DNA of 64,000 nt from Mucilaginibacter ginsenosidivorans (GCF_007971025.1 NZ_CP042436.1:1612001-1676000); one strand, 5' to 3'; counted from the first letter of the stretch, positions 1 through 8,934 are shown. The notes: generated by a model not told the origin, from the letters alone. Program-made: numbers and translations.

Positions 1-1
1 G

Positions 2-1309
2 AAAACCTATTTTGTGATCCGGCATGTCATCAGTCAGCATATCCGCAAGGGATTCAGCATGTTCATTTATGATTTTAAATACCCCGACCTGACCAGGATC
101 GCTTATAACACCCTGTTGAATCACCCGAAAGGTTATCAGATCAGACCGCAATTTTACGTCATCAATTTTGACGACCTCTCCCGTTCACACCGCTGCAATC
201 CACTGGACCCAAGTACAATGGAAGATATTACGGATGCCATGGAAGCCGCCAGGACGATCATGATGGGCTTGAACCGGGAGTGGATACGCAAACAAGGTGA
301 CTTTTTCGTGGAGTCACCGATCATTTATGTCACTGCGATGATCTGGTATTTAAAAAAGTATAAGGGCGGTAAATATTGCACGCTACCGCATGTGGTGGAG
401 CTGATGCAGGTGGAATATGCCAAGTTGTTCGCAGTATTGAAAAAGGAAAGAGAGATTGACGCGCTCATCAACCCTTTTATTTCCGCTTACGAGAACGACG
501 CGATGGATCAACTGGAAGGACAGATTTCAGGCGCAGGCATCGCGATGGCCAAATTAGCATCGCCGCAATTGTACTATATATTGTCTGGCAACGATTTTAC
601 ATTGGACCTGAATAACCCGCAAGAACCCAAATTGATTAGTCTGGGGAATAACCCGCAAAAGCAACAGGTCTATGGCGCGGTACTTTCGCTTTATATTACC
701 AAAATGATTAAGCTGGTCAATAAACCGGGTCAGCTAAAATCCAGTCTGATCTTCGACGAGTTTCCGACGATCTATTTTAACGGCATTGATACGCTGATGG
801 CAACGGCGCGTTCCAATAAAGTGGCGACCACTTTAGCGGTGCAGGATTACAGCCAGCTAAAACGCGACTATGGCAAAGAGCAGGCTGATGTGGTCATGAA
901 TTTACCCGGTAATATTATCAGCGGGCAGGTTGCCGGCGAAACCGCCAAGGCATTATCCGAGAGTTTCGGCAGGATCATACAGGACCGGCAAAGCACATCT
1001 ATCAACAGCAGCGACACGTCAGTGAATTATTCGGGGCAACTGGATGCGGCTATACCTCTATCGACAATTGCTTCCTTATCATCAGGAGAGTTTGTCGGAA
1101 TCGTGGCGGATAATCCTGATCAGAAAATCACCTTAAAGGCTTTTCACGTGGAAATCGTTAACGATCATGAAGCTATCCAAAAAGAAGAAGCGAAGTATCG
1201 GGATTTACCAGTATTGAGATCTGTGACCCATGATATGGTATGGGCTAATTATTTAAGAATCAAAATGAATATTGAGGGATTGATTTTGGAGGAATTGAAA
1301 TTAGCCTAG
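2..1309 (+). CDS. mobC: Conjugative coupling protein (MobC/TraG-type VirD4 ATPase), 5' end cut by the window
   Basis: This is the C-terminal part of a type IV coupling protein, the inner-membrane ATPase that feeds relaxase-bound DNA to the mating pore. The frame stays open to the window edge, so the internal GTG at 14 is not the true start and the Walker A region lies outside. A Walker B-like stretch is visible (SSLIFDEFPTIY), followed by the typical RSNKVATTLAVQDYSQL and the PGNIISGQVAGETA region with its glutamine- and asparagine-rich surroundings. In Bacteroidota elements this protein is called MobC and follows the relaxase genes, which should lie just left of the window. The next gene is convergent. 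Confidence 0.85.
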   Translation, partial: KTYFVIRHVISQHIRKGFSMFIYDFKYPDLTRIAYNTLLNHPKGYQIRPQFYVINFDDLSRSHRCNPLDPSTMEDITDAMEAARTIMMGLNREWIRKQGDFFVESPIIYVTAMIWYLKKYKGGKYCTLPHVVELMQVEYAKLFAVLKKEREIDALINPFISAYENDAMDQLEGQISGAGIAMAKLASPQLYYILSGNDFTLDLNNPQEPKLISLGNNPQKQQVYGAVLSLYITKMIKLVNKPGQLKSSLIFDEFPTIYFNGIDTLMATARSNKVATTLAVQDYSQLKRDYGKEQADVVMNLPGNIISGQVAGETAKALSESFGRIIQDRQSTSINSSDTSVNYSGQLDAAIPLSTIASLSSGEFVGIVADNPDQKITLKAFHVEIVNDHEAIQKEEAKYRDLPVLRSVTHDMVWANYLRIKMNIEGLILEELKLA

Positions 1310-1417
1310 CCGACTTCCTGACAAAGTCAACAGCCGATAATGCCAAACGATAATCTCTAAAAACAATGCATTTGCGACAGCGCAATATTCAATCGGGTCA
1401 AATGAAAAATGTATTGT

Positions 1418-2266
1418 TCAAAGCGTTTTGAATTCATTTACTTTTTCAAAATCCATAGGTTCGATGCTATTGAAATTTCTCCATTTAAAGTTAAAGGTAT
1501 TTCTACCCCTATTCTTAGCATTAACTGGATTAAACCAATGACCAAATTTTAAGTTTTTTGACGAAAAGCATTTCAGAAAAGTAACCGGGGTACCGTTCCT
1601 TTGATCAATTCCCGTAAATAAAAAGCGAATTAAAATTTCTTCATCATTATTGATAACATCCTGCAATTTTCTAAGCAAGCGTAAATTGATTTTTTTTGTT
1701 AAGTCAATATCAACGTACCATGTCTTCACTAATAAAGTAAGATTCTCAGCTACTTGAATAAAAATTTTGTCGCGGTGTCGATCATCGGGGTTTAATAACT
1801 CGATGGATGCCTTGCAATTGATGACTTCGGCACCTCTGTTTCCAACCCTTATAGAAAACCAAAACTTGTCATAAATGAATCTTATGAAACAATCTTCTGA
1901 AGTGAACACATTTTGGGGGCGTTTAATGAAAAGATAAACTAAGAACCCCGAATAAATACTGGTATATATCGTAGATGTTATCGATTGGAAAAATAATATT
2001 GTTTTGCCAACGGGTAGGCATGGTAAGATATCACCATATCCAATTGTATGAAAAGAAACAAGGCTAAAATAAAGACAATCAAAAAAGCTAATGCTAGTCG
2101 CGGGTTTATTTTGAGTTGAGCATAAACTATTAGTATAAAAGTACAGCGAAGCAAAAATTAGTAAAAAAAAGATGTAAATAAACAGAGCAACAACTATGAA
2201 AGCTATAATGATTTTAGTTCTTGTCCCGCAAACATATTTGACCAATTTATTCATGCTGTTTCTCAT
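1418..2266 (-). CDS. KirBac-like two-transmembrane potassium channel
   Basis: A 282-residue membrane protein with the architecture of an inward-rectifier-type potassium channel. Transmembrane helix 1 spans about residues 18-45. The pore helix leads to the selectivity filter TIGYGD at about 74-79, and helix 2 spans about 84-114. The remaining 165 residues look like a Kir cytoplasmic beta domain: FSIRVGNRGAEVINCKASIEL matches the Kir pattern of an immunoglobulin-like domain opening. It overlaps the upstream glycosyltransferase by 20 bases, so the two are probably co-translated; an ATG at 2254 is an alternative start. A channel as the last gene of a glycan operon is unusual. Potassium selectivity is inferred from the filter only. 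Confidence 0.82.
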   Translation of the reverse strand: MRNSMNKLVKYVCGTRTKIIIAFIVVALFIYIFFLLIFASLYFYTNSLCSTQNKPATSISFFDCLYFSLVSFHTIGYGDILPCLPVGKTILFFQSITSTIYTSIYSGFLVYLFIKRPQNVFTSEDCFIRFIYDKFWFSIRVGNRGAEVINCKASIELLNPDDRHRDKIFIQVAENLTLLVKTWYVDIDLTKKINLRLLRKLQDVINNDEEILIRFLFTGIDQRNGTPVTFLKCFSSKNLKFGHWFNPVNAKNRGRNTFNFKWRNFNSIEPMDFEKVNEFKTL

Positions 2267-3320
2267 TTGAATTCAATAAGGCTAATCGATCTATTATTTG
2301 AGGTATAATCGCTTTGAGCCTAAATTTCTGTGAGTTAATTTCAGCGAGATTTCCTAATATATCAATTCTCCGTCTATTGTGGTATAGATCAGAAATTTCT
2401 TTAAGCCATCTTTCTTTATCTGTATGTTTTTTAATTAAGATTCCTCCGTTGGATACAGACTCAAATAGCCCCCCAATTGCGCTGGCGATTGTTGGTACAT
2501 GACATAATCCTGCCTCCACGGGTATTCTACAGAAAGGTTCATCCCATTGTGAAGGTGCAATCACAAATTTTGTTTCAGCATATACCCTCTTCATTTCTGT
2601 ACCAAAAGGCAAAATTTTGACATTTTGAAGCCTAGTTAATAAACTACTATCGCTTCGCCACCCGTTGACCACTTGAAAAGGTATCGAAGGGAGTTTTTGA
2701 CAACATTCCAAGAGTATATCCGAGCCTTTTTCAACCGTAGGATTAACCATAGTCACGTACACTGGATTAACCTTGTTAGATTTGTAAATAACTTCATCTA
2801 CCACCGGATAGATCACTTGTGAAGGAATGTTATAGCGGGCTTTAAAATAGTCAGATACAAAGCTGGAATTGTAGAAAATGTATCCCGGACTTTCCTCTAA
2901 AGACTTAAAATTTTCAATTGCGCAATCATGAATATATAAGATGCACCTAATCGCATATTTTTTTACAAGTCGTATTATTTTTTCAGAATCTTCTTGTTGT
3001 GTTATAACAAAGTCAGGCGTGTAATCTCTAATTATTCTGCTTAGATAATTTTCGAAGAAATCAGATTTTATCAAATGATTATCAAATTCCGTTTCGAAAA
3101 CTATCTCGTTGACAGATTTCGTGTATGGATGGTCGTGTAATTTTAAGTTGGATTCAATTTCTTTAAGTGTTTTTCTGCCTAATTCAGGATCTAATTTACC
3201 GACAGCTTTGCATTCAAGTCCATATCTTTTTAGTCCCGACAACATTTGGGCCGCAGTTGTTCCATCCCCTCCACGAAAAAATGGATATAACGATCTACCG
3301 GTAGCAAAAAGGATTTTCAT
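2247..3320 (-). CDS. Glycosyltransferase family 4
   Basis: A 357-residue GT-B fold glycosyltransferase, probably acting at the cytoplasmic face on a surface polysaccharide. The N-terminus MKILFATGRSLYPFFRGGDG is the usual first strand and glycine loop. The C-terminal nucleotide-sugar site shows NPTVEKGSDILLECCQKLP followed by IAPSQWDEPFCRIPVEAGLC, which contains the conserved acidic E-x7-E type region of GT4 enzymes. It lies 8 bases downstream of a GT2 gene and overlaps the channel gene, so it belongs to the same minus-strand operon. The donor and acceptor sugars cannot be told from sequence alone. Confidence 0.85.
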   Translation of the reverse strand: MKILFATGRSLYPFFRGGDGTTAAQMLSGLKRYGLECKAVGKLDPELGRKTLKEIESNLKLHDHPYTKSVNEIVFETEFDNHLIKSDFFENYLSRIIRDYTPDFVITQQEDSEKIIRLVKKYAIRCILYIHDCAIENFKSLEESPGYIFYNSSFVSDYFKARYNIPSQVIYPVVDEVIYKSNKVNPVYVTMVNPTVEKGSDILLECCQKLPSIPFQVVNGWRSDSSLLTRLQNVKILPFGTEMKRVYAETKFVIAPSQWDEPFCRIPVEAGLCHVPTIASAIGGLFESVSNGGILIKKHTDKERWLKEISDLYHNRRRIDILGNLAEINSQKFRLKAIIPQIIDRLALLNSNEKQHE

Positions 3321-3328
3321 AGCAAAAT

Positions 3329-4426
3329 CTACATTTTAACATGAACACTTTCGCTTTTAACTCTTTTTAAATCATTCCAATTTAATGACGTTAAGAGAAT
3401 GAGCGCTTCTTTAAAGTTGATATCCATCTTGTTTTTAGTGAGGCTTAAAAGCTTTTTTTTTCCAATGCCCTCGGGTAGACTCAAATACCTTGCAGCCACT
3501 AAGGAAAGACTGGGTTTCGTTAACTGTTCTACTTGGTGGTTTTTTATGATTTCTGTTGCAATACCCAGGAATCTGCTATTGAGCCTTTGCTGCGATTTTA
3601 AGTAAAGTTTGTTTCTATAAAGAAGTAGAATAATTGATTTGATCGTTTCAGCGTGCCAACTTTTTAATGAAAATCTGATCGTGTCTTTATGAGGTCTTTC
3701 ATCGTGCAATGCAGCCGTAGATTTTCCAATCAGGTAACCAAACGATATTTTGAGTTCCGACATGGTTAGAAAAAATGGAACATTTTCCCAAACAGTAAAA
3801 CTTTCAAGCCAAGGTTGGTATGGAAAATTCCTATACAACATGGATTTTTTAAGAAAGAAAGCGCCTCTTAAAAGCTTTGTTACCAATAAGCCGTTGCGAT
3901 ACTGATTATTATTATAATCTCCCTTGTCAGGCATAATAATTAGGTCTGAGCCCGAGTCCAGATATTTGTTTGCTTTCGCAAGGCAAGCAGCATGCTTACC
4001 TCCAAAATAAGAAAATAACGGAGGGGCCAGCGCTCCGATGTTTTTATTGCGAGTCAAGGCCTCGTGGCATTCAACCAGCGTTTGTTTATTGATATAAATA
4101 TCGGAGTCAAGAAGCATCACCGATTTCACCGTTTCCGGGATCGCCGCAACGGAAAGATTTCTAAGCTGTGATTGATTTTTAGAAGGGCAATGTGCATATA
4201 GCAGATTGAATAATTGCTTTTTGCTTTCAACAAATTTTACCAGCAGGTTTTTTGTACTGTTGTCAGGAGAACTATCCATGACTATAATTTGTACACTCTC
4301 ATCGAAAAACAGAATAGAGGAATACAAGCATTGCAGGCAAATCATAAGACGATCGCGCCTGTTAAAAGTTGAAATTACGACGGTTAAAACCGGTTCATCC
4401 GAAATATGATAAATTGACTCGAACAT
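3329..4426 (-). CDS. Glycosyltransferase family 2
   Basis: A 365-residue GT-A enzyme. The N-terminal domain shows LTVVISTFNRRDRLMICLQC, the acidic residue in IIVMDSSPDNSTKN, and the metal-binding DxD within MLLDSDIYINKQ at about residues 105-116. The C-terminal 150 residues are specific to this protein and not recognised. It starts 3 bases after the preceding GT2 gene and ends 8 bases before the GT4 gene, so the three transferases form one transcription unit. It most likely adds one sugar to a lipid-linked glycan; the substrate is unknown. Confidence 0.85.
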   Translation of the reverse strand: MFESIYHISDEPVLTVVISTFNRRDRLMICLQCLYSSILFFDESVQIIVMDSSPDNSTKNLLVKFVESKKQLFNLLYAHCPSKNQSQLRNLSVAAIPETVKSVMLLDSDIYINKQTLVECHEALTRNKNIGALAPPLFSYFGGKHAACLAKANKYLDSGSDLIIMPDKGDYNNNQYRNGLLVTKLLRGAFFLKKSMLYRNFPYQPWLESFTVWENVPFFLTMSELKISFGYLIGKSTAALHDERPHKDTIRFSLKSWHAETIKSIILLLYRNKLYLKSQQRLNSRFLGIATEIIKNHQVEQLTKPSLSLVAARYLSLPEGIGKKKLLSLTKNKMDINFKEALILLTSLNWNDLKRVKSESVHVKM

Positions 4427-4429
4427 ACC

Positions 4430-5449
4430 TCATACAGATTGTCTCGTAAAATAATCCCGGAGGTGCAAAAGTCCAATAACAACTTGCGCCCGTACACCTT
4501 TAACAGTCATTGGACCGACGCCCATCATCAGATCTTGGTTGCCGATGGTATTATTAGAGCCGGACATACTGTTCAAATGAAATGTTTTCACTAAACACGG
4601 CGTGTCCAAAGCGATGATCTTTAATTTACGCTTAAAGCAATAAGCCATTATCCTTTGGTTTAACGCGTCATCCTCCATTGTAAACTCATCAGGGTAATAA
4701 AAATAGGGTAGAAAGTTGCAATCGACAATTGCTGCCAAATTTTGCGGGCCTGTTTCAAATTCATCCTTTAATGTAGGTACCATCGGAAAAGCGCTATTGA
4801 TTTCTCTGGGAATAGTATTTTGAGTTATTATTATCCCATTGTTGTCTTCGTAATTTGTAACCGCAAATCCATGGGTAATTACAGACCTATGCCTTCTCGA
4901 AATAGTATAGAGATTTTTTAAAACATACTCATTATGAATATAATCATCCGAGTCAATTACCCAATAATATTTTAATCCCGTTTGCTTTTTTAGAAATGCG
5001 TAAGCAAAGGCAAGACCCCGGTTCCTGCTGGGAGAGGCGTATCCAAAAGGCGCAGAATATTTTAAATAGATTATATTTAAATCTGTTTGATAACTCGCTA
5101 ATAGTTGGGCCGTGGCGTCCGTTGACCCATTGTCAATAATGATCCAACAAATATTACCAGGAAATTTTTGATTTATAATACTTAAAAATAGTTTTTCAAT
5201 TGTATGGGCACGGTTAAAAGTGGCGGTAATTATTATAATATCAGCTTTTATATTCTTTAGTTTTTCTAAATTCAGTTTATGAAAATACTGATCCAGAAAA
5301 CGCGATCTGTATTCATCAAGGAATAATTTTCGGACGAAACTTTGATCTATTTTTTTTTTGCTGGTGTAATAGCTTAATCTAGCCCGCTTAAATGTCTCCG
5401 GGTTTTGGGCATAGAAATATTGAGGATGACAAGTCAGGTCAGGGTACAC
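4430..5449 (-). CDS. Glycosyltransferase family 2
   Basis: A 339-residue GT-A glycosyltransferase. After about 70 residues of leader come ADIIIITATFNRAHTIEKLF, WIIIDNGSTDATAQLL and the metal site YYWVIDSDDYIHNEY, the normal order of a GT2 catalytic domain. The PSRNRGLAFAYAF segment between them is the expected acceptor-side helix. The gene sits between the nucleotidyltransferase gene (30 bases upstream) and the second GT2 gene (3 bases downstream). Sugar specificity cannot be assigned. Confidence 0.85.
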   Translation of the reverse strand: MYPDLTCHPQYFYAQNPETFKRARLSYYTSKKKIDQSFVRKLFLDEYRSRFLDQYFHKLNLEKLKNIKADIIIITATFNRAHTIEKLFLSIINQKFPGNICWIIIDNGSTDATAQLLASYQTDLNIIYLKYSAPFGYASPSRNRGLAFAYAFLKKQTGLKYYWVIDSDDYIHNEYVLKNLYTISRRHRSVITHGFAVTNYEDNNGIIITQNTIPREINSAFPMVPTLKDEFETGPQNLAAIVDCNFLPYFYYPDEFTMEDDALNQRIMAYCFKRKLKIIALDTPCLVKTFHLNSMSGSNNTIGNQDLMMGVGPMTVKGVRAQVVIGLLHLRDYFTRQSV

Positions 5450-5479
5450 ATATTAAATTTATTAATAAATTTAATATTA

Positions 5480-5950
5480 TCAGGCAGCTCTAAGTATTTT
5501 TTGTCGCAGCTTGTTAATGTTTTGATAATTATCAGTGTAAAATCGCAGTACATCAGGGGACGCAACTCGAACTATCTGTTTTGTATCTGTTGTATAGCAT
5601 ATCGGTTTAATCGCTGGCCATGTTAATTTATATTCGCCCCAAAACCAGCTTACAAATTCTTTTTTCTCTTGCTGGATTAATATTATTTCTATCATCACTC
5701 CGTCCAACATAAAGGCCCTTTTATGTAGATAACGCTTTGTGGTAATTTCAAGAATGTCGCTATTTTCGTTTATAAATTTGTCAACAAGCCTGAAATCTTT
5801 GTTAATGAATAGCAGGTCGATGTCTTTATGACTTTTTGGGGAAATCATTCTGGTCAATTCCTGCGCCCACCCACCGAATAAAATTGTTGATATACCCGAT
5901 TTGGTTAATCTTTGGATGATTTTATTAACGAATGGTAAATTATTAGTCAT
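5480..5950 (-). CDS. Small nucleotidyltransferase-fold protein
   Basis: A 156-residue protein with the minimal nucleotidyltransferase signature: the glycine-rich turn STILFGGWAQELTRM at about residues 21-35, followed by the metal-binding SHKDIDLLFINKD at about 39-51. This arrangement resembles the AadB/LinB-like and related Bacteroidota nucleotidyltransferases that precede glycan genes. Such proteins transfer a nucleoside monophosphate; antibiotic resistance is possible but not indicated, since the neighbours are polysaccharide genes. It opens the transferase run and is separated from the epimerase gene by 173 AT-rich bases that may hold a secondary promoter. Confidence 0.65.
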   Translation of the reverse strand: MTNNLPFVNKIIQRLTKSGISTILFGGWAQELTRMISPKSHKDIDLLFINKDFRLVDKFINENSDILEITTKRYLHKRAFMLDGVMIEIILIQQEKKEFVSWFWGEYKLTWPAIKPICYTTDTKQIVRVASPDVLRFYTDNYQNINKLRQKILRAA

Positions 5951-6123
5951 TCAAATTCAGAATGGGCTAATATAATATTCAACTTGAGATGGGTTTTTGA
6001 TTAGTTTTTAACATCTAAACAGAGAGTCAAAATTCTTTTAAAAAAAGTCTTTACAGATAATTGAGGAAGGTATATTCATCTGTTGTCCTGTGGAAAAGAT
6101 TACCTTCGAGGTTTTACTATAGG

Positions 6124-7122
6124 CTATTTTTTGCCCCAATTACGATTAAGCCTAAACCAGTCATTTGTTATAACTAAGCCTTCTTTTATAAAAATATCGG
6201 GCTTGTATCCAATCAATATACTCGCTTTTTCAATACTTGCATGGTTGTGTTCAATATCCCCTTTTCTTGCAGCTTTGTAAATGGGACTCGTTCCGGCATT
6301 ATTGATGTTTTTCACAATTTGCCACAGTTCATTTAGGGTAGTACTCTCTCCGCAAGCTATATTCAAAACTTCATGTTTTACATTCTCTCCACTCAATAAA
6401 CCTTTAATATTTGCTTGAACAACATTTTCAATGTATGTAAAATCTCGGCTTATTCCTCCGTTGCCATAAACAATAGGCCTTTTATTAGCCAATGCTGCAT
6501 TTATAAACTGCGGGATTACCGTAACATATATGCCTCGATTATTTTGATATGGGCCAAATACATTAAAATATCTTAAACCTATCGCAGCAAATTCAGAAAT
6601 ATCTGCGACTAATTCAGCGTACAATTCGTCAATATATTTTGTTAATGCGTAAGGCGATATTTGCTTATCGATAACATTTTCAAAATTGTTACGTGATTTA
6701 CAGTTCCCATAAACACTTGAACTCGAAGCATAAACCAGTTTTTTTACGCGCGCATCATTAGCTGTGAGCAGTATATTTAAAAATCCGTTCACGTTTACTG
6801 AGGTAGTTTTGATTGGATTTTTAAAGGATCTCGGCACAGACCCTAGTGCAGCATTATGCGAAACATAGTCAATATTTGCGATGGCTTTTTTACAAATGTT
6901 CAAATTCCTTATATCGCCAGTTATTAATTCGAAATTTGGCAGTTTGATAAAGTCATTGATATTTTGGATATAACCCGTACTGAAATTGTCCAAAACCCTG
7001 ACCATTCCCGCATTATTATTTATAAGATACCTGACAATATTTGAACCGATGAAACCAGCACCTCCGGTTATTAAAAAGCTACTATTACTAATATCCGACG
7101 AACGAGAGGCAAAATTGCTCAT
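6124..7122 (-). CDS. UDP-sugar 4-epimerase of the WbpP/TviC type (SDR family)
   Basis: A 332-residue extended short-chain dehydrogenase. The Rossmann NAD site is SSFLITGGAGFIGSNIVRYL near residues 15-34. The catalytic serine region is KLVYASSSSVYG and the catalytic YxxxK is SPYALTKYIDELYAE. The segment AALGSVPRSFKNPIKTTSVN is typical of UDP-N-acetylglucosamine 4-epimerases such as WbpP and TviC. It probably supplies UDP-GalNAc or a related sugar for the downstream transferases. It is the first gene of the minus-strand glycan operon, and the 416 bases upstream would hold the promoter. Exact substrate remains inference. Confidence 0.8.
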   Translation of the reverse strand: MSNFASRSSDISNSSFLITGGAGFIGSNIVRYLINNNAGMVRVLDNFSTGYIQNINDFIKLPNFELITGDIRNLNICKKAIANIDYVSHNAALGSVPRSFKNPIKTTSVNVNGFLNILLTANDARVKKLVYASSSSVYGNCKSRNNFENVIDKQISPYALTKYIDELYAELVADISEFAAIGLRYFNVFGPYQNNRGIYVTVIPQFINAALANKRPIVYGNGGISRDFTYIENVVQANIKGLLSGENVKHEVLNIACGESTTLNELWQIVKNINNAGTSPIYKAARKGDIEHNHASIEKASILIGYKPDIFIKEGLVITNDWFRLNRNWGKK

Positions 7123-7538
7123 TATGAGAGGGTTTAGGAACCGCCGTGATTACGTCATGGGTTCAATATCCAGTTGCAGGGCTTTTGAATACTTGAGCAC
7201 CACGAAAAACCGAAATCAGCGGTACTATTGATCCCATTGTAATGTGATGTTGAGGGTATTTCTTCTAGTTTACTTTCCTTTATTTGGAGAAGGGTAATTA
7301 TCATGATCTCGCAGCGTGTTAAGCATTTAGGAATAAGCTAATTGGCACTAATGTATATACAATAAATTATTATTTTACACCGTGTTTTCACGGTATTTTA
7401 AGAAACAGAATGAAACTGCACCGTATATGATATAAGCATTTAAAATTCGCCCCTTGTGAAAAACCTGCATTGGCGCAGCTATTTTATTGACCTTATCTGT
7501 GATACTGCCGCTCTAGGCTAACCGAAAAAACTGTCTGA
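7123..7538. other. Gene-free AT-rich stretch upstream of the glycan operon
   Basis: This stretch separates two minus-strand genes. No convincing coding frame is seen. It probably holds the promoter of the epimerase-led operon. The only recognisable structure is the short palindrome at 7379-7394, which recurs elsewhere in the window and is listed separately. Confidence 0.5.
7379..7399. repeat. Dispersed palindromic motif, copy 1
   Basis: ACCGTG-TTTT-CACGGT is a perfect 6-base stem with a four-base centre. The 18-base core GTGTTTTCACGGTATTTT (7382-7399) is identical at 62908-62925 and has one mismatch at 8371-8388. All three copies are intergenic. Function unknown; an operator or small structured element is possible. 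Confidence 0.6.
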
Positions 7539-8291
7539 TTATAGAGATTGGGTACTGAAACGGCGTTTAAACTCAGTTTTGTCCCATAAATTCAAATAAT
7601 TATAATTAATTGCGCAGGCACACCAGTAGATAGTATTTTGATGTCTTGTCAATACGTTAATGTGGCCGAGACCATTTTTATTTAGTGCATCCTTAATGGC
7701 ATTTCTCGCATAATCACCGACATACACTTCATCCCCATTTCCAATTGTTACCGGTATCTTCGGCTCATCAATCCCTATTGAGTCCAGGAATTTATTAAGC
7801 TTTATTTCTCTGCCGGGGTTTCTAACTGTAAACATTATTTGGGAATCCAGCTTTTTCCCGGTTAAATAATCATTTTCCAATTCTTCCAATGACTGGTAAT
7901 AGCGTTTTTCAGGAGGTAAGCGATCATTCCAATACCAGGGGTTAGTCTTTGTTACATGTATATGCTGTACTGTCTGGGACGCAAGAAGCTCAAGTTTTAG
8001 CCTGAACAACACTGGCCCATATTTGTTCGCCCTTGAATACTTCTTATGAAGATCTACGCCATCAAGAAATACGCAGTCCCATACGTCATATTTCTTGTCC
8101 TCCGCATCGGACTTTTGGGGGCTTTGTAATAATCCATCACTTTCAACCTGGTGTCTCGATAACAAAGCTTTTTCCTTTATAAATGTCAGGCAGGTCAGGA
8201 CGGTATTAGCATGATATAAAAATTCAACTCCTTTCTTTTTTAATATCGCGTAAACGCCTTTGCCGGATAATTTATAATCATCAATATTCAT
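7539..8291 (-). CDS. Hypothetical protein, distant resemblance to DarT-like ADP-ribosyltransferases
   Basis: A 250-residue soluble protein that is not firmly recognised. The opening FLYHANTVLTCLTFIKEKA followed by LLSRHQVE recalls the N-terminal pattern of DarT/DUF4433 proteins, where a His and a nearby Asn or Thr bind NAD and a 'GLLS'-like turn follows. QIMFTVRNPGREI at about residues 155-167 could take the place of the second catalytic motif, but has Gln where DarT has Glu. The C-terminus carries HQNTIYWCACAINYNYLNLW. No DarG-like macrodomain gene is adjacent. The next gene is divergent and encodes a broken PIN-like protein. The assignment is a weak guess from pattern alone. Confidence 0.4.
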   Translation of the reverse strand: MNIDDYKLSGKGVYAILKKKGVEFLYHANTVLTCLTFIKEKALLSRHQVESDGLLQSPQKSDAEDKKYDVWDCVFLDGVDLHKKYSRANKYGPVLFRLKLELLASQTVQHIHVTKTNPWYWNDRLPPEKRYYQSLEELENDYLTGKKLDSQIMFTVRNPGREIKLNKFLDSIGIDEPKIPVTIGNGDEVYVGDYARNAIKDALNKNGLGHINVLTRHQNTIYWCACAINYNYLNLWDKTEFKRRFSTQSL

Positions 8292-8370
8292 TAATAACGG
8301 TGAGTTTAGGTTCGTAACTGGTGTTTATAAATCAAATAAAAATAAGAAGATCCGCATTTAATATCATAGG

Positions 8371-8388
8371 GTGTTTTAACGGTATTTT
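8371..8388. repeat. Dispersed palindromic motif, copy 3 (one mismatch)
   Basis: GTGTTTTAACGGTATTTT differs from the other two cores by one base (A for C). It lies between the divergent genes starting at 8291 (minus) and 8409 (plus), 20 bases before the plus-strand ATG, so it is placed where a shared operator could act. Confidence 0.5.
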
Positions 8389-8408
8389 TACTCTATGTTT
8401 ATCCGATT

Positions 8409-8934
8409 ATGCAATTTATCTTTTTGGACACATTTGCTTTATCGCAACTTACTAAAGATCACTATAAGGAATTAAATGACTATCTCGAAATCCATCAGTT
8501 ACACCTTGTTATTTCATCATTTCAGTTGATAGAATATCACAGTCCGGTAATCATTAGTGGTGACCGGACCGATCGTGCGATACAATTGTTGTCTGTTAAT
8601 CCTTTTGTGATCGTAAATCAAAATGATATCTATAATTTCGAAGAAGCGCGTTACCCCTCTATTTTAACGCGACTACCATATAAACTACGATCAGAGGACA
8701 TTTTTGCAAACTTGCCTTTTCTGGTATGAATATGTAGTAGCAAAGAAAATGGTCAAGCCTTCAGACGAAGGAGATATTTTCCACGCCATGCTATTTCCAT
8801 ATTGTTCCGTCGTGGTTACCGATAAGTCAAGAGTCGATACTTTGCAACAAATTCAAAAGAAGGAGGATTTATATACAGATATAAAATTTTTAAATATCAA
8901 GGATTTTATCAAAGAACTAAAAATCATTAACTGA
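8409..8934 (+). pseudogene. PIN-like nuclease gene broken by a +1 frameshift
   Basis: Two overlapping frames together encode one protein of about 175 residues. The first frame runs from the ATG at 8409 to a stop at 8727-8729; the second continues from about 8700 to 8934. Joining them near the run of five T at 8701-8705 removes one base and restores a single chain. PIN-type acidic positions are then spread as expected: FIFLDTF near residue 7, FQLIEYH near 41, SDEGDIFHAM and VVTDKSR in the second frame. PIN domains are metal-dependent RNases, often toxins. The gene is either inactivated, mis-sequenced, or rescued by slippage; a simple one-base insertion is most likely. Confidence 0.6.

Noticed and set aside
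5480..5950. Aminoglycoside resistance gene
   Set aside because: The nucleotidyltransferase signature alone does not support resistance, and the gene lies within a glycan operon.
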